Shown: in pieces, positions 52,198 through 60,981 of the stretch
How the letters are laid out: each line of letters starts with the position of its first letter
Numbering within the stretch: the first letter of the stretch is position 1
Assembly (NCBI GenBank): GCA_910578555.1
Contig: CAJTPS010000005.1
Coordinates: forward strand, 124,001 to 188,000
DNA from: an uncultured Lachnospiraceae bacterium
Lineage (GTDB): Bacteria; Bacillota; Clostridia; Lachnospirales; Lachnospiraceae
Length of the DNA: 64,000 bases
Direction of reading: 5' to 3'
The notes under the pieces: model-generated
Told to the model about the DNA's origin: nothing
The model's database searches: none
Seen by the model: only the letters and a program-made list of their open reading frames with translations
Made by a program: the position numbers and the translations under genes

Positions 52198-53643
52198 TCA
52201 CGCTTCGATTACATGACCTGTATAGTAGAATCCGTGGCAGGTATCAAGTGACACCTGTACAAGCTGTCCGATTCGTATATTACCTGCCGGAAAATGAACC
52301 AGCATATTATTGGAGAGCCTTCCGGTCAAAAGGGATGCATCCTGCTCATTCACTTCCTCCACAAGCGCTTCCATCACCTGACCCTGCAGGCGCGCAGCGC
52401 GCTCTCTCGCCGTGTCCTGCACGACTTTCAGAAGTTTATCAAAGCCTTCCCGAACCACTTCTTCCGGCACCTGGTTGTCCATGGCTGCAGCCGGCGTGCC
52501 TGTACGTTTGGAATAAATAAATGTAAATGCATTGTCATACTGCACCCTGCGTACCACATCGATCGTTTCTTCCACATCGGCCAGTGTCTCTCCGGGAAAA
52601 CCGACAATAATATCCGTCGTGATCGCGATATCGGGCATCGCGGTTTTAATCTTGTCCACAAGGGCCAGATACTGGTCTTTGGTATATCTCCTGTTCATTG
52701 CCTTAAGGATCCGGTCAGAACCCGCCTGCACCGGCAGATGCAGATGACGGCATATCTTGGTGGATTGTCGCATTACCTCGATCAGTTCATCGGAGAGATC
52801 CTTGGGATGGGACGTCATAAACCGGATTCTCTGCAGTCCCTCGATCTGTTCGACTTCCCGCAGAAGCTGTGCAAATGTGATAGGTTCCTCCAGGTTCTTT
52901 CCGTAGGAATTAACGTTCTGCCCAAGCAGCATGACTTCCACCACACCGTCCGCCACAAGATGCTCGATCTCTCTTATAATTTCTTTCGGGTCTCTGCTCC
53001 GCTCCCGCCCTCTCACATAGGGCACGATGCAGTAACTGCAGAAATTATTACACCCGAACATAATATTGATTCCCGATTTATAGGGATATTTACGGCTGAC
53101 CGGAAGATCTTCGACAATCTGATCCGTCTCCTGCCAGATATCGATGATCATCTCCTGATTCTCAAACATTGCCACCAGAAGCTGCGCAAACTTAAAGATA
53201 TTATGGGTCCCGAAGATCAGATCCACGAACCGGTAGCTTCGCCTGATCTTCTCAATTACGCTGTGCTCCTGCATCATACAGCCGCAAAGGGCAATTTTAA
53301 GATGGGGTTTTTTGCGTTTTAGACTGTTCAGGAATCCCAGTCTGCCGTATACGCGCTGATTGGCATTATCCCGGACGGTACAGGTATTGTATATGACGAA
53401 ATCGGCCTCTTCCTCACTTTCGGTAGATACATAACCGATCCGCGTCAGGATACCCAGCAGCTTCTCGGAATCTCTGGCGTTCATCTGACAGCCGAAAGTC
53501 GTCACGCAACACAGAGGTCTGCGTCCAAGCTGTCTTGACAGCTTATTTACATAGACCTCTGCCTCTTTCATATATTTATTCTGCAGGACTGTCTCCTGCT
53601 CATCACTTGTAGACGCACATTGCGCCGTTGTATGTCCTGACAT
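52198..53643 (-). CDS. miaB: tRNA-2-methylthio-N6-dimethylallyladenosine synthase
   Basis: This 481-residue radical SAM methylthiotransferase has the N-terminal UPF0004 domain with three cysteines (TFGCQMN, YNTCTVR, CGCMMQ) for the auxiliary cluster. The radical SAM CxxxCxxC motif is GCNNFCSYCIVPYVRGRERS. A C-terminal TRAM domain (about 415-480) is also present. About 45 residues precede the usual family start. It lies upstream of mutS, and with miaA downstream forms the miaB-mutSL-miaA group common in Clostridia. Confidence 0.95.
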   Translation of the reverse strand: MSGHTTAQCASTSDEQETVLQNKYMKEAEVYVNKLSRQLGRRPLCCVTTFGCQMNARDSEKLLGILTRIGYVSTESEEEADFVIYNTCTVRDNANQRVYGRLGFLNSLKRKKPHLKIALCGCMMQEHSVIEKIRRSYRFVDLIFGTHNIFKFAQLLVAMFENQEMIIDIWQETDQIVEDLPVSRKYPYKSGINIMFGCNNFCSYCIVPYVRGRERSRDPKEIIREIEHLVADGVVEVMLLGQNVNSYGKNLEEPITFAQLLREVEQIEGLQRIRFMTSHPKDLSDELIEVMRQSTKICRHLHLPVQAGSDRILKAMNRRYTKDQYLALVDKIKTAMPDIAITTDIIVGFPGETLADVEETIDVVRRVQYDNAFTFIYSKRTGTPAAAMDNQVPEEVVREGFDKLLKVVQDTARERAARLQGQVMEALVEEVNEQDASLLTGRLSNNMLVHFPAGNIRIGQLVQVSLDTCHGFYYTGHVIEA

Positions 53644-53731
53644 GTTTATTCTCTCTATAGTAATAATTTGGGTTCCTCACTTGATACGGGAAATGTTCCG
53701 CTTATCAGAAACAATGGAACAAAGCTCGCAA

Positions 53732-54604
53732 TTAAGTCAGGCTCATCTTCTTACAGCAGGCAACCGCAAGCGCTCCGGGTCCGATGTGACAGGCAACACT
53801 CAGGGAAAGCGGATCGACGTGGATTGCAAACTCCGGGAACTGCGCCTGCACTTCCTCCTTGAGCTGTGATACCGCTTCCGTATCATAAGTATACGCGATC
53901 TGCAGCCAGATGTTATCAGGAGAAACACCGCCGAATCGTTTCTCCATATCGCTTCGGATCGCATTGATCATAATGGACTTACCCTGTGAAACGGTTCTTG
54001 CTTTGGCAAAAGCATCTAATTTATCTCCTTGAATCTGCAATACAGGCTTTAACCGCAGAATCGTACCGAGCGCTGCGGCCGCAGGCGTGATTCTGCCGCC
54101 CTTCTTCAGATAATAAAGCGTATCCAGCATGATATAGATACTGGAATTGAATTTATCCGCTTCCAGCGCTTCTTTGATCTTATTCGCATCCATTCCCTGT
54201 TCTGCCAGCATCAGTGCGTCTAACGTCGACTGTCTCTGGGTAACGGAAATCCGCTGGTTATTGACCACCTCTACCTTGCCTTCGTAGTCCTGTGCGAGCA
54301 TAATCGCGCTCTGACAGGAACCGCTTAAACCGCTCGACATGGGAATATGAACGATCGCATCATGATTCAGCAGCAGTTCATCCCATAGATTCATCACAGA
54401 TTCCGGTGTCGGCTGGCTTGTAATCACATCAGCGCCCTCCGCCAGACGACGGTAGAACTCGTCCTGTGTCAGAGTGATGTCCTCATAATAAGTCTCGTTG
54501 TTAATCATAAAAGGCATAGGCAGCACATAGATGCCGAGTTCCTTTGCCTGCGCCTGTGTTATACCGCTGTTGCTGTCTGTTACAATCGCAATTTTCTGTG
54601 CCAT
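53732..54604 (-). CDS. DegV-family fatty-acid-binding protein (FakB-like)
   Basis: This 290-residue protein has the DegV fold. The N-terminal domain opens KIAIVTDSNSGI, the fatty-acid carboxylate motif HIPMSSGLSGS is present, and the C-terminal domain ends HIGPGALAVACC. DegV/FakB proteins deliver fatty acids to FakA, which phosphorylates them for phospholipid synthesis. A FakA/YloV homologue is encoded at 57197, on the other side of recG, so a functional pairing is plausible. Confidence 0.93.
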   Translation of the reverse strand: MAQKIAIVTDSNSGITQAQAKELGIYVLPMPFMINNETYYEDITLTQDEFYRRLAEGADVITSQPTPESVMNLWDELLLNHDAIVHIPMSSGLSGSCQSAIMLAQDYEGKVEVVNNQRISVTQRQSTLDALMLAEQGMDANKIKEALEADKFNSSIYIMLDTLYYLKKGGRITPAAAALGTILRLKPVLQIQGDKLDAFAKARTVSQGKSIMINAIRSDMEKRFGGVSPDNIWLQIAYTYDTEAVSQLKEEVQAQFPEFAIHVDPLSLSVACHIGPGALAVACCKKMSLT

Positions 54605-54672
54605 AACTTCTTATTCTCTCCGTTTCCGATTCGTCAGGGATATATGAATATACTCCCCTAACCATATTACTT

Positions 54673-56721
54673 TTAGATAGTTCTAAAGTCAACCTCATTT
54701 ATTGCCGCACGTTCTATGTGCGCTCGCAGCGAAGCGTACTGCGCACCGGCAAGCGCCGTATCCTCCGCCATGATTCTGTCAGCCCGTTCACTGGCGCGCT
54801 GCAGTATCCCCGCGTCCTGATAGATGTCCCCCAGGGCGAAATGAAGGTCGCCGCTTTGCCTGATGCCGAACAGATCACCGGGACCCCGCAGCTTCAGGTC
54901 CTGTGAAGCAATATAGAATCCGTCATTGGATTCATTCAGAATTTTAAGTCTTGCCATAGTTTCGGTTTTCTGCGACCCGCTCATAAAGATACAGTAGGAT
55001 TGTTCTTTGCCGCGGCCGACACGTCCGCGGAGCTGATGCAGCTGTGCCAGACCGAACCGCTCTGCATTTTCCACCATCATCACCGTGGCATTCGGCACAT
55101 TGATCCCGACCTCGATCACCGTCGTGGATACCAGCACATCGATCTGACGTGCGGCAAACGCTTCCATGATCCGCTTTTTTTCCGCCGCTTTCATCCTGCC
55201 GTGCAGCGCTGCGATCTGTACAGAACTGTCCAGTGTCCCTTTTAGTTTCGCCGTATAGGAGACGACATTTTCCAGTTCCTCCGCCTCTCCCTCATCCACC
55301 ATGGGACAGATCACATACACCTGATGTCCGGCCGCCACCTCTTTCTCGATAAAACGGTAAGCGGTGTCGCGATAGGACGTATTGACCACACAGTTTCTGA
55401 TCGGCAGACGATTGGCCGGCAGTTCGTCCAGCACGGATATATGCAGATCACCGTAGAGAATAATCGCCAGTGTCCGCGGAATCGGTGTCGCACTCATAAC
55501 CAGCACATGTACCGTATTACCCTTCTGCGCCAGACTCTCCCGCTGTCTCACCCCGAAGCGATGCTGTTCGTCCGTAATCACCAGCGCAAGATTATGGTAG
55601 ATTACCTTATCCTGAATCAATGCGTGTGTTCCCAGAATCACATTGGCCTCTCCGCTCTCGATCTGCGCATAGATAACTTTTCTCTCCTTTGCGGGCGTGG
55701 AACCAGTCAACAATACAGGGCATATCGGCAGATCATACTGCTTCTGCAGCTGCGTGAGCGTCTCGAAGTGCTGCGCAGCCAGAACTTCCGTAGGCGCCAT
55801 CATTGCGCCCTGATACCCGTTCGCCACACACATAATAAGCGCAAGAAAAGCCAGAATCGTCTTTCCCGACCCGACATCTCCCTGAATGAGCCGGTTCATC
55901 GTGTGATCCGAAGTCAGATCTGCCTGAATCTGTGACCACACGTTCTGCTGTGCCTGTGTCAGCCGGTAGGGAAGCGCCTCGATCAGCCGCCCGGTCTGTG
56001 CAACGCAGATCATCGGATACTGGTTGCGAATCTCTTCGTTGCTTTCCCGCATTCTTCGAATCATAAGAATAAAAAGCAGAAACTCGTCATACACAAGCCT
56101 TTCCCTAGCTTTTACCAGCATTTCCCGATTATCGGGAAAGTGCATCTGCCGCACGGCTTCCTCCAGACTGCAGAGCCCTTCTTCTGCGCGGATAAATTCC
56201 GGAAGATAATCCTCTGACAGATCTGCCGCCGCGATCGCCTGCCGCATTGCCTTAGTGATTGCGTTGTTGCTCAAACCTTTGGTGGTCGAATAGCGGGGGA
56301 GCATATGATCCGCCATCTTTTGGTACTCCTCCGGCTTATACATCCGTGCCTGCTCCATCGAGAGACGGTTGCCCTTCTGCTGTAAAATACCGCGAAATAT
56401 ATAGGTCGTATCCTTTTTCAGACTGTTTTTCAAATAGGGCATATTGAAATACGTCATGTGAAGTGTCCCGCCGCCTGTACAGACCGCCTCAAAGGATGTG
56501 ATACTTAAGCCCCGGACATGTCTGGTCGCGATATTCCCGCGAATCTGTCCAGCTACCGCCGTCATTTCGTTCGGATCAGCCTGGGATAGGTCCACCGGAT
56601 CAGAGAAATATTCATAATCCCTCGGATAATAATGCACCAGATCCTCCGCCGTATACACCTGCAATTTATGAAAAAGCCCCGCTGTCTTTTCCCCGATCCC
56701 CTTCAGCGCCGTAATTTCCAT
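54673..56721 (-). CDS. recG: ATP-dependent DNA helicase RecG
   Basis: This 682-residue helicase remodels stalled replication forks and Holliday junctions. The N-terminal wedge/OB domain (about 1-240) precedes helicase motifs: I GDVGSGKT, Ia PTEVLAAQH, II DEQH (the RecG variant of DEAH), III MSATPIPRT, VI QLRGRVGRG. The start is ATG 56721 (MEITALKGIGEKT); a longer frame to 56769 adds 16 atypical residues. It is preceded by a terminator at 56864-56901, so it starts its own transcript. Confidence 0.96.
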   Translation of the reverse strand: MEITALKGIGEKTAGLFHKLQVYTAEDLVHYYPRDYEYFSDPVDLSQADPNEMTAVAGQIRGNIATRHVRGLSITSFEAVCTGGGTLHMTYFNMPYLKNSLKKDTTYIFRGILQQKGNRLSMEQARMYKPEEYQKMADHMLPRYSTTKGLSNNAITKAMRQAIAAADLSEDYLPEFIRAEEGLCSLEEAVRQMHFPDNREMLVKARERLVYDEFLLFILMIRRMRESNEEIRNQYPMICVAQTGRLIEALPYRLTQAQQNVWSQIQADLTSDHTMNRLIQGDVGSGKTILAFLALIMCVANGYQGAMMAPTEVLAAQHFETLTQLQKQYDLPICPVLLTGSTPAKERKVIYAQIESGEANVILGTHALIQDKVIYHNLALVITDEQHRFGVRQRESLAQKGNTVHVLVMSATPIPRTLAIILYGDLHISVLDELPANRLPIRNCVVNTSYRDTAYRFIEKEVAAGHQVYVICPMVDEGEAEELENVVSYTAKLKGTLDSSVQIAALHGRMKAAEKKRIMEAFAARQIDVLVSTTVIEVGINVPNATVMMVENAERFGLAQLHQLRGRVGRGKEQSYCIFMSGSQKTETMARLKILNESNDGFYIASQDLKLRGPGDLFGIRQSGDLHFALGDIYQDAGILQRASERADRIMAEDTALAGAQYASLRAHIERAAINEVDFRTI

Positions 56722-56863
56722 TGCCCTATAGTTTTCCTTTCTGCTATTTTCGTTTATATGAAAACACACTTTTTATGTGCATGTTAAAAGGTGCTATCTG
56801 GAAAACGAAAGGGCATATTACACAAGATCGATAAAGTATCTTTTGACACCCTGACATTCTCTT

Positions 56864-56901
56864 GAAAAATCCCCGACAATAATACACAATTATTGTCAGG
56901 G
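56864..56901 (-). terminator. Intrinsic terminator upstream of recG
   Basis: On the minus strand CCCTGACAATAAT (56901-56889) pairs with ATTATTGTCGGGG (56883-56871), one mispair, and ATTTTTC follows. It ends the yloU-yloV transcript after it crosses the repeat array. Confidence 0.8.
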
Positions 56902-56922
56902 AATGATTAATATTCTTCCGCA

Positions 56923-57196
56923 TATCCGAGTACGCGAAGCGAATCTCACAAAGTTAATTTCTCCCGCTTATCCGAGTTCGCGAAGCGAATCGCGCAAGGT
57001 TAATTTTTCCGCTTATCCGAGTACGCGAAGCGAATCTCACAAAGTTAATTTCTCCCGCTTATCCGAGTTCGCGAAGCGAATCGCGCAAGGTTAATTTTTC
57101 CGCTTATCCGAGTTCGCGAAGCGAATCTCGCAAGGTTAATTTTTCCGCTTATCCGAGTTCGCGAAGCGAATCTCGCAATCGAACTTGTTCGATTTG
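56923..57196. repeat. Six-copy 45/46-bp hairpin repeat array
   Basis: Unit starts (TATCCGAG) lie at 56923, 56969, 57014, 57060, 57105 and 57150. The copies alternate A (46 bp, TACGCGAAGCG... CTCACAAAG), B (45 bp, TTCGCGAAGCG... CGCGCAAGG), A, B, then two B-like copies. Each holds TTCGC-GAA-GCGAA, extended on the minus strand to CGAGATTCGC-TTC-GCGAACTCGG. The yloV-proximal end adds a second hairpin AATCGAAC-TT-GTTCGATT (57177-57194) and touches the yloV stop codon. Any reading frame across the array is an artefact. Confidence 0.96.
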
Positions 57197-58879
57197 TTAT
57201 TCGGCAGACACAATATAATAGTAAATCGGCTGACCGCCATACTGTAACTCGATATCACAGGAAGCGTATTTTTGTTCTACCTGTCCGCGCAGATTCTCCG
57301 CATCCTCTTCCGTAATTTCCGAACCATAATAGATGCTGATCAGTTCCATCTCATCTGACATCATCTCGTCGATCATACCCATAGTCACCTCAGATATGGC
57401 CGTACCCACAGAGAGAATACCGGAATCACCGATCCCCATGAAATCCCCCTGCTTGATTTCCTTGCCGTCTATGCTTGTATCTCTGACTGCATACGTTACC
57501 TGACCGGTAGCCACATTGGCGATCTCATCCGTCATGGTTTTCGTATTTTCTTCCACAGTCAGATCCGGCACATAGTTAATCACTGCCGTAATGCCCTGCG
57601 GAACAGTCTTCGTGGGAATCACTACGATCTTCTTATCCTTAACGAGTGATTGCGCCTGATTCGCCGCCAGTATAATATTCTTATTATTCGGCAATATGAA
57701 AATCGTATCGGCATTGACCTGATCAATGGCATTGAGCATATCTTCCGTACTCGGGTTCATCGTCTGACCGCCCTCGATGATATGATCTACGCCGAGGCCT
57801 CTGAAGATCTCGTTGATGCCGTCTCCTACGGAAACTGCAATAAATCCGACATCCTTCTTCGGCTGCTCCGCCGCGGCAGGTGCCGCCGCTGCCTTCTGCG
57901 ACTGCTTGAACAGCTTCTCCTGATGCTCCAGACGCATATTATCTATTTTCATATTTGACAGTGCACCATACTTTAAAGCTTTCTGGATAGCAAGCCCCGG
58001 GTCGTTGGTATGTACATGTACCTTTACCACGTCCTCATCCGCTACGACTACGATGGAATCCCCGATCGATTCCAGATATGCCTTGAAATCCATCTCCGTC
58101 TTAATATTAAACACTTTATTCAGCATGATAATAAACTCGGTACAGTAACCGAATTTGATATCCGCATTCGCCTGCGCCTCCAGGCTGGCTCCCGCAGACT
58201 GACCGCCCGTATGGGATCTGTGTTCTGCGTTGAGCGTCAGATCAATCTCTTTGCCAAGATAGGCATCATATACGCCTTTTAATACCTGCATGAGCCCTTG
58301 ACCGCCCGAGTCAACCACTCCTGCCTGCTTCAATACAGGGAGCATCTCCGGTGTCTGTTCCAACACTTCATCCGCCCGCGCGATCACCTGCGCCAGAAAA
58401 TCCGCCATATCCTCCATGCCGCTGTCTGCCAGTTCACGTGCTTTGATCGCGGCGCCCTTCGCCACCGTCAGGATTGTACCCTCCTTCGGCTTCATAACCG
58501 CTTTATAGGCTGTCTCCACAGCCTTCTCAAACGCGGAAGCGACCACGGGAATCGTAATCTCGTCACATTCCTTGACAACTTTGGTAAAACCGCGGAACAA
58601 CTGTGACAGTATAACGCCGGAATTTCCTCTTGCGCCTCTTAAAGAACCGGAAGAAATAGCCTTGCACAGCGACTGCATGTCGATATCACCCATATCGTGA
58701 AGCGCCGCCACTTCTCTCGCCGCAGACATGATCGTCAACGTCATATTCGTACCGGTATCTCCGTCCGGAACCGGGAAAACATTTAATTCATTGATCCATT
58801 CTTTCTTACTTTCAAGATTCTTAGCTCCTGCCAGAAACAGCTTCGCCATTGTCTCGGCATTAATCGTATTTGAAACCAC
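57197..58879 (-). CDS. DAK2-domain fatty acid kinase FakA/YloV
   Basis: This 560-residue protein has the N-terminal DAK2 kinase domain (about 1-200: FPVPDGDTGTNM, GSLRGARGNSGVILSQL, DSGGQGLM). It then has a middle domain, and a C-terminal DegV-like domain (about 335-560, IFILPNNKNIILAA). This is the YloV/FakA layout. With a FakB (DegV) protein it would phosphorylate exogenous fatty acids. Translation starts at GTG 58879, 8 bases after GGGAGG. It follows the Asp23 gene by 14 bases, the conserved yloU-yloV pair. Confidence 0.93.
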   Translation of the reverse strand: MVSNTINAETMAKLFLAGAKNLESKKEWINELNVFPVPDGDTGTNMTLTIMSAAREVAALHDMGDIDMQSLCKAISSGSLRGARGNSGVILSQLFRGFTKVVKECDEITIPVVASAFEKAVETAYKAVMKPKEGTILTVAKGAAIKARELADSGMEDMADFLAQVIARADEVLEQTPEMLPVLKQAGVVDSGGQGLMQVLKGVYDAYLGKEIDLTLNAEHRSHTGGQSAGASLEAQANADIKFGYCTEFIIMLNKVFNIKTEMDFKAYLESIGDSIVVVADEDVVKVHVHTNDPGLAIQKALKYGALSNMKIDNMRLEHQEKLFKQSQKAAAAPAAAEQPKKDVGFIAVSVGDGINEIFRGLGVDHIIEGGQTMNPSTEDMLNAIDQVNADTIFILPNNKNIILAANQAQSLVKDKKIVVIPTKTVPQGITAVINYVPDLTVEENTKTMTDEIANVATGQVTYAVRDTSIDGKEIKQGDFMGIGDSGILSVGTAISEVTMGMIDEMMSDEMELISIYYGSEITEEDAENLRGQVEQKYASCDIELQYGGQPIYYYIVSAE

Positions 58880-58893
58880 TACAATGTCCTCCC

Positions 58894-59253
58894 TTAGTCA
58901 ATCACTTTGACACCTTCTACGAAGATGTTTATTTTTTCTATTTCAATTCCGGTAAATTCTTCCACTTTATATTTTACATTACTGATCAGATTATCCGATA
59001 CCGCAAGAATACTCACGCCATAAGACACGATAATATGAAAATTAAGCGTCAGCTTATTATTATTCAAAAGCACCTGAATTCCACGTGTCATACTGTCCTT
59101 CCGGAGCAGTCTGACAAGTCCGTCCCTGACATTCATAACCGCCATGCCGACTACGCCGAAACATTCCATCGCCACTGTGCCAGCGTACTGTGCAACGACT
59201 TCCTGATCGATCGAAATATTCCCCATATGAGTGTCCATTGAAGAAACTTTCAT
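58894..59253 (-). CDS. Asp23/Gls24-family envelope stress protein (YloU)
   Basis: This 119-residue protein is an Asp23/Gls24-like (YloU) protein. It has the family opening GNISIDQEVVAQYAGTVAMECFGVVGM and a C-terminal KVEEFTGIEIEKINIFVEGV helix-strand pair. Members are cytosolic or membrane-associated and linked to envelope stress. GGAGGTAACTT immediately precedes the ATG. It is transcribed divergently from rpmB and forms an operon with yloV. Confidence 0.93.
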   Translation of the reverse strand: MKVSSMDTHMGNISIDQEVVAQYAGTVAMECFGVVGMAVMNVRDGLVRLLRKDSMTRGIQVLLNNNKLTLNFHIIVSYGVSILAVSDNLISNVKYKVEEFTGIEIEKINIFVEGVKVID

Positions 59254-59288
59254 AAGTTACCTCCTTATTATTCTGAATATACATTGAT

Positions 59289-59312
59289 ATTATAACCCGT
59301 TCTATTAAAAAA
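59289..59312 (-). promoter_or_regulatory. Possible promoter of yloU-yloV
   Basis: A perfect -10 TATAAT reads on the minus strand at 59294-59289, about 36 bases before the yloU start. The -35 17 bases upstream (TTTCAT) is poor. Confidence 0.45.
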
Positions 59313-59376
59313 TGAAACAAAAATATCCAGAATTTACCGCCGGCTTACTTTTATCTCCAAAATATGTATTTTTTGC

Positions 59377-59405
59377 TTGCATTCCGATTTACTTTCTGCT
59401 ATTAT
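59377..59405 (+). promoter_or_regulatory. Promoter of rpmB
   Basis: TTGCAT (59377-59382), a 17-base spacer and TATTAT (59400-59405). Transcription would start at about 59412, giving an 80-base leader before rpmB. Confidence 0.6.
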
Positions 59406-59490
59406 ACAAATGTTGTGTGAGCATAAATCAGACACGGAATGCTTTAGATAAAGCAAATAAGAATCGATTGTATCGTTAGGAGGTGCAAAG

Positions 59491-59676
59491 ATGGCTAAAT
59501 GTGATATTTGTGGTAAAGGCGCTCATTTCGGGAATAACGTAAGCCATTCTCATAGAAGATCTAACAGAATTTGGAATTCTAATGTCAAGAATGTTATGTG
59601 CAAAGTGAACGGCGCAAATAAGAAGCTGCATGTCTGCACACGCTGCTTAAGATCCGGCAAAGTTGAGAGAGCTTAA
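59491..59676 (+). CDS. rpmB: 50S ribosomal protein L28, zinc-ribbon form
   Basis: This 61-residue protein is L28, with the start MAKCDICGKG and the core HSHRRSNRIWNSNVKNVM. C4, C7, C48 and C51 form two CxxC pairs, so this is the zinc-binding (C+) paralogue. AGGAGGTG precedes the ATG. It is monocistronic, with its own promoter and terminator, divergent from yloU as in Bacillus. Confidence 0.97.
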   Translation: MAKCDICGKGAHFGNNVSHSHRRSNRIWNSNVKNVMCKVNGANKKLHVCTRCLRSGKVERA

Positions 59677-59707
59677 TCTCTTCCGGACAGATCATACGAA
59701 AATATGA

Positions 59708-59740
59708 AAGAGTTTGTCGCGAAGACAAACTCTTTTTTAT
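59708..59740 (+). terminator. Intrinsic terminator after rpmB
   Basis: AAGAGTTTGTC (59708-59718) pairs perfectly with GACAAACTCTT (59724-59734) around GCGAA, followed by TTTT. It lies 31 bases after the rpmB stop. Confidence 0.92.
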
Positions 59741-59748
59741 CTTATTTC

Positions 59749-59804
59749 TTTCCGCTTCTCCGAGTTCGCGAAACGAATCTCGCAATCGAGCCACGCTCGA
59801 TTTG
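59749..59804. repeat. Full single copy of the dispersed hairpin element
   Basis: This 56-base stretch matches the yloV-proximal end of the array at 57142-57196. It has TTTCCGCTT, then TTCGCGAAACGAATCTCGC (first hairpin), then AATCGAGC-CAC-GCTCGATT (second hairpin, 59784-59802). As at yloV, the element begins directly after the stop codon of the minus-strand gene (59805). Confidence 0.88.
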
Positions 59805-60356
59805 CTATGCCTGCTTCGAGCCTTCATAATTTCCTTTCAGACACTCATACTCTCTGTTGATTCTCTGGATGATCTCCTTATCTCCCGCCAGGTTATCCGG
59901 ATGAAAAATCTTGATCAGATCCTTATACCGTTTCTTTAAGGCAAGCGGATTGCTGACACCCTGAAAGAAGACCGACACATCCAGTCCGCTCTCGTAGACC
60001 GCACGCTCTCCCATGATCTCCCGCTCAGCAGCCAGTCGCGCCCACTCCTTGTCCAGCCGGCGTCTGTCAATATCCAGCTGGCTGAAGCCGCTCTGCAGAA
60101 TCTCCATCTTCTTTTCGAAGAACTGGTTGTCCTCCTTCAGTCGCTGCCGCTCTGAAGAAATCTTATGATTCAGAAGCTTCATCTCCTCCTGAAACTGTAT
60201 TTTCTCCTTCAGGAACTGTTCCTGCATCCGCTCCAGTTCCTTGGCCGCAGTAACCAGACGTATATTCTCACGAAAAAGCCATGATTTCAATTCCTGTAAT
60301 TCATCTTCCGCTCCATGTACAAGCGTTTCTTCAAAGGTTTCCTCAAAATTTTTCAT
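59805..60356 (-). CDS. Coiled-coil protein with C-terminal J domain
   Basis: This 183-residue protein has a long helical/coiled-coil N-terminal part (about 8-115, rich in Lys/Glu/Gln with REKIQFQEEMKLLNH-type heptads). A short C-terminal J domain follows (about 130-178) with the HPD motif (KIFHPDNLAGD) that stimulates DnaK ATPase. The J domain is at the C-terminus and there are no zinc or Gly/Phe regions, so it is a specialised (class C) co-chaperone. The client is unknown. GGAG lies about 11 bases before the ATG. Confidence 0.83.
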   Translation of the reverse strand: MKNFEETFEETLVHGAEDELQELKSWLFRENIRLVTAAKELERMQEQFLKEKIQFQEEMKLLNHKISSERQRLKEDNQFFEKKMEILQSGFSQLDIDRRRLDKEWARLAAEREIMGERAVYESGLDVSVFFQGVSNPLALKKRYKDLIKIFHPDNLAGDKEIIQRINREYECLKGNYEGSKQA

Positions 60357-60387
60357 TCGATCAAAACTCCTGCTGTGTCAGCTTACG

Positions 60388-60528
60388 TCAATCACAGCAA
60401 AAAAAATTATAACCAATCAGTAACAATAAGACAATAAGAACCAGCCCTACAAACCGATTCACCAGAAAAAGCATAAACAGCATACCCGCGGCAATGCAGA
60501 AAGCTGCAAGACCTATCAGTTTTTTCAT
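60388..60528 (-). CDS. 46-residue membrane protein
   Basis: This short frame starts at ATG 60528 with AGGGAG 5-6 bases upstream and ends at TGA 60390-60388. The product begins MKKLIGLAAFCIAAGMLFML, and is almost wholly hydrophobic: two spans (about 4-22 and 26-43) are separated by VNRF, and the tail ends NFFCCD. The good ribosome site, clean membrane character and position between gerW and the J-domain gene on the same strand support a real gene. I cannot assign a family. Confidence 0.7.
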   Translation of the reverse strand: MKKLIGLAAFCIAAGMLFMLFLVNRFVGLVLIVLLLLIGYNFFCCD

Positions 60529-60588
60529 ATGCGCTCCCTCTGCCTATGCTTCTTTGTACAGTATATGCTGCGTCATGCAAATTTGTTC

Positions 60589-60981
60589 TTAAGATTCTCC
60601 TTCCGGAAAAGCAATATCCACTGCCTTGTCATCCTCAATCATCTCTTCCTTGGGTGCCGTGAATTTGTCCACAATATCCGGTATCATATCAAGTACTTTG
60701 GTTATGGTATCCTGATTCTTGACATTGACCAGTTTCGTGGAACCGTTCTTGATCACAAGTACTGCGCTGGGTGACATCTTCGCGGTAAATCCGCCCGCAC
60801 CGCCATTCTTCTTATCGGCAGCGCTTGCGCCGGCACCGACGCCGAAGCTGACATCCACAAGCGGCAGAATGATCGTATCACCGATCTGTGTAGCATCCCC
60901 GACTACCGTCTTCGTACCGATCACGGCGTTCATACCTTTCATCAATGATTCAACAACACCGGTAAAGTTATTCTCTGCCAT
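60589..60981 (-). CDS. GerW-family sporulation protein (YtfJ)
   Basis: This 130-residue protein matches the GerW/YtfJ family. It has VGDATQIGDTIILPLVDVSFGVG, the glycine-rich GAGASAADKKNGGAGGF and MSPSAVLVIKNGSTKLV. In Bacillus subtilis YtfJ is needed for proper germination, and homologues also occur in non-spore formers. It begins directly after the DUF2953 gene, the ytfI-ytfJ order of Bacillus. Confidence 0.92.
   Translation of the reverse strand: MAENNFTGVVESLMKGMNAVIGTKTVVGDATQIGDTIILPLVDVSFGVGAGASAADKKNGGAGGFTAKMSPSAVLVIKNGSTKLVNVKNQDTITKVLDMIPDIVDKFTAPKEEMIEDDKAVDIAFPEGES

Noticed and set aside
56903..57094. 63-residue plus-strand frame with repeating peptide
   Set aside because: It only reads through the tandem DNA repeat. 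There is no ribosome site and the flanking transcription runs on the other strand.
57177..57194. GAAC-N2-GTTC dyad as a possible LexA site
   Set aside because: The spacing is two bases where four are needed, and it is part of the dispersed hairpin element after yloV.
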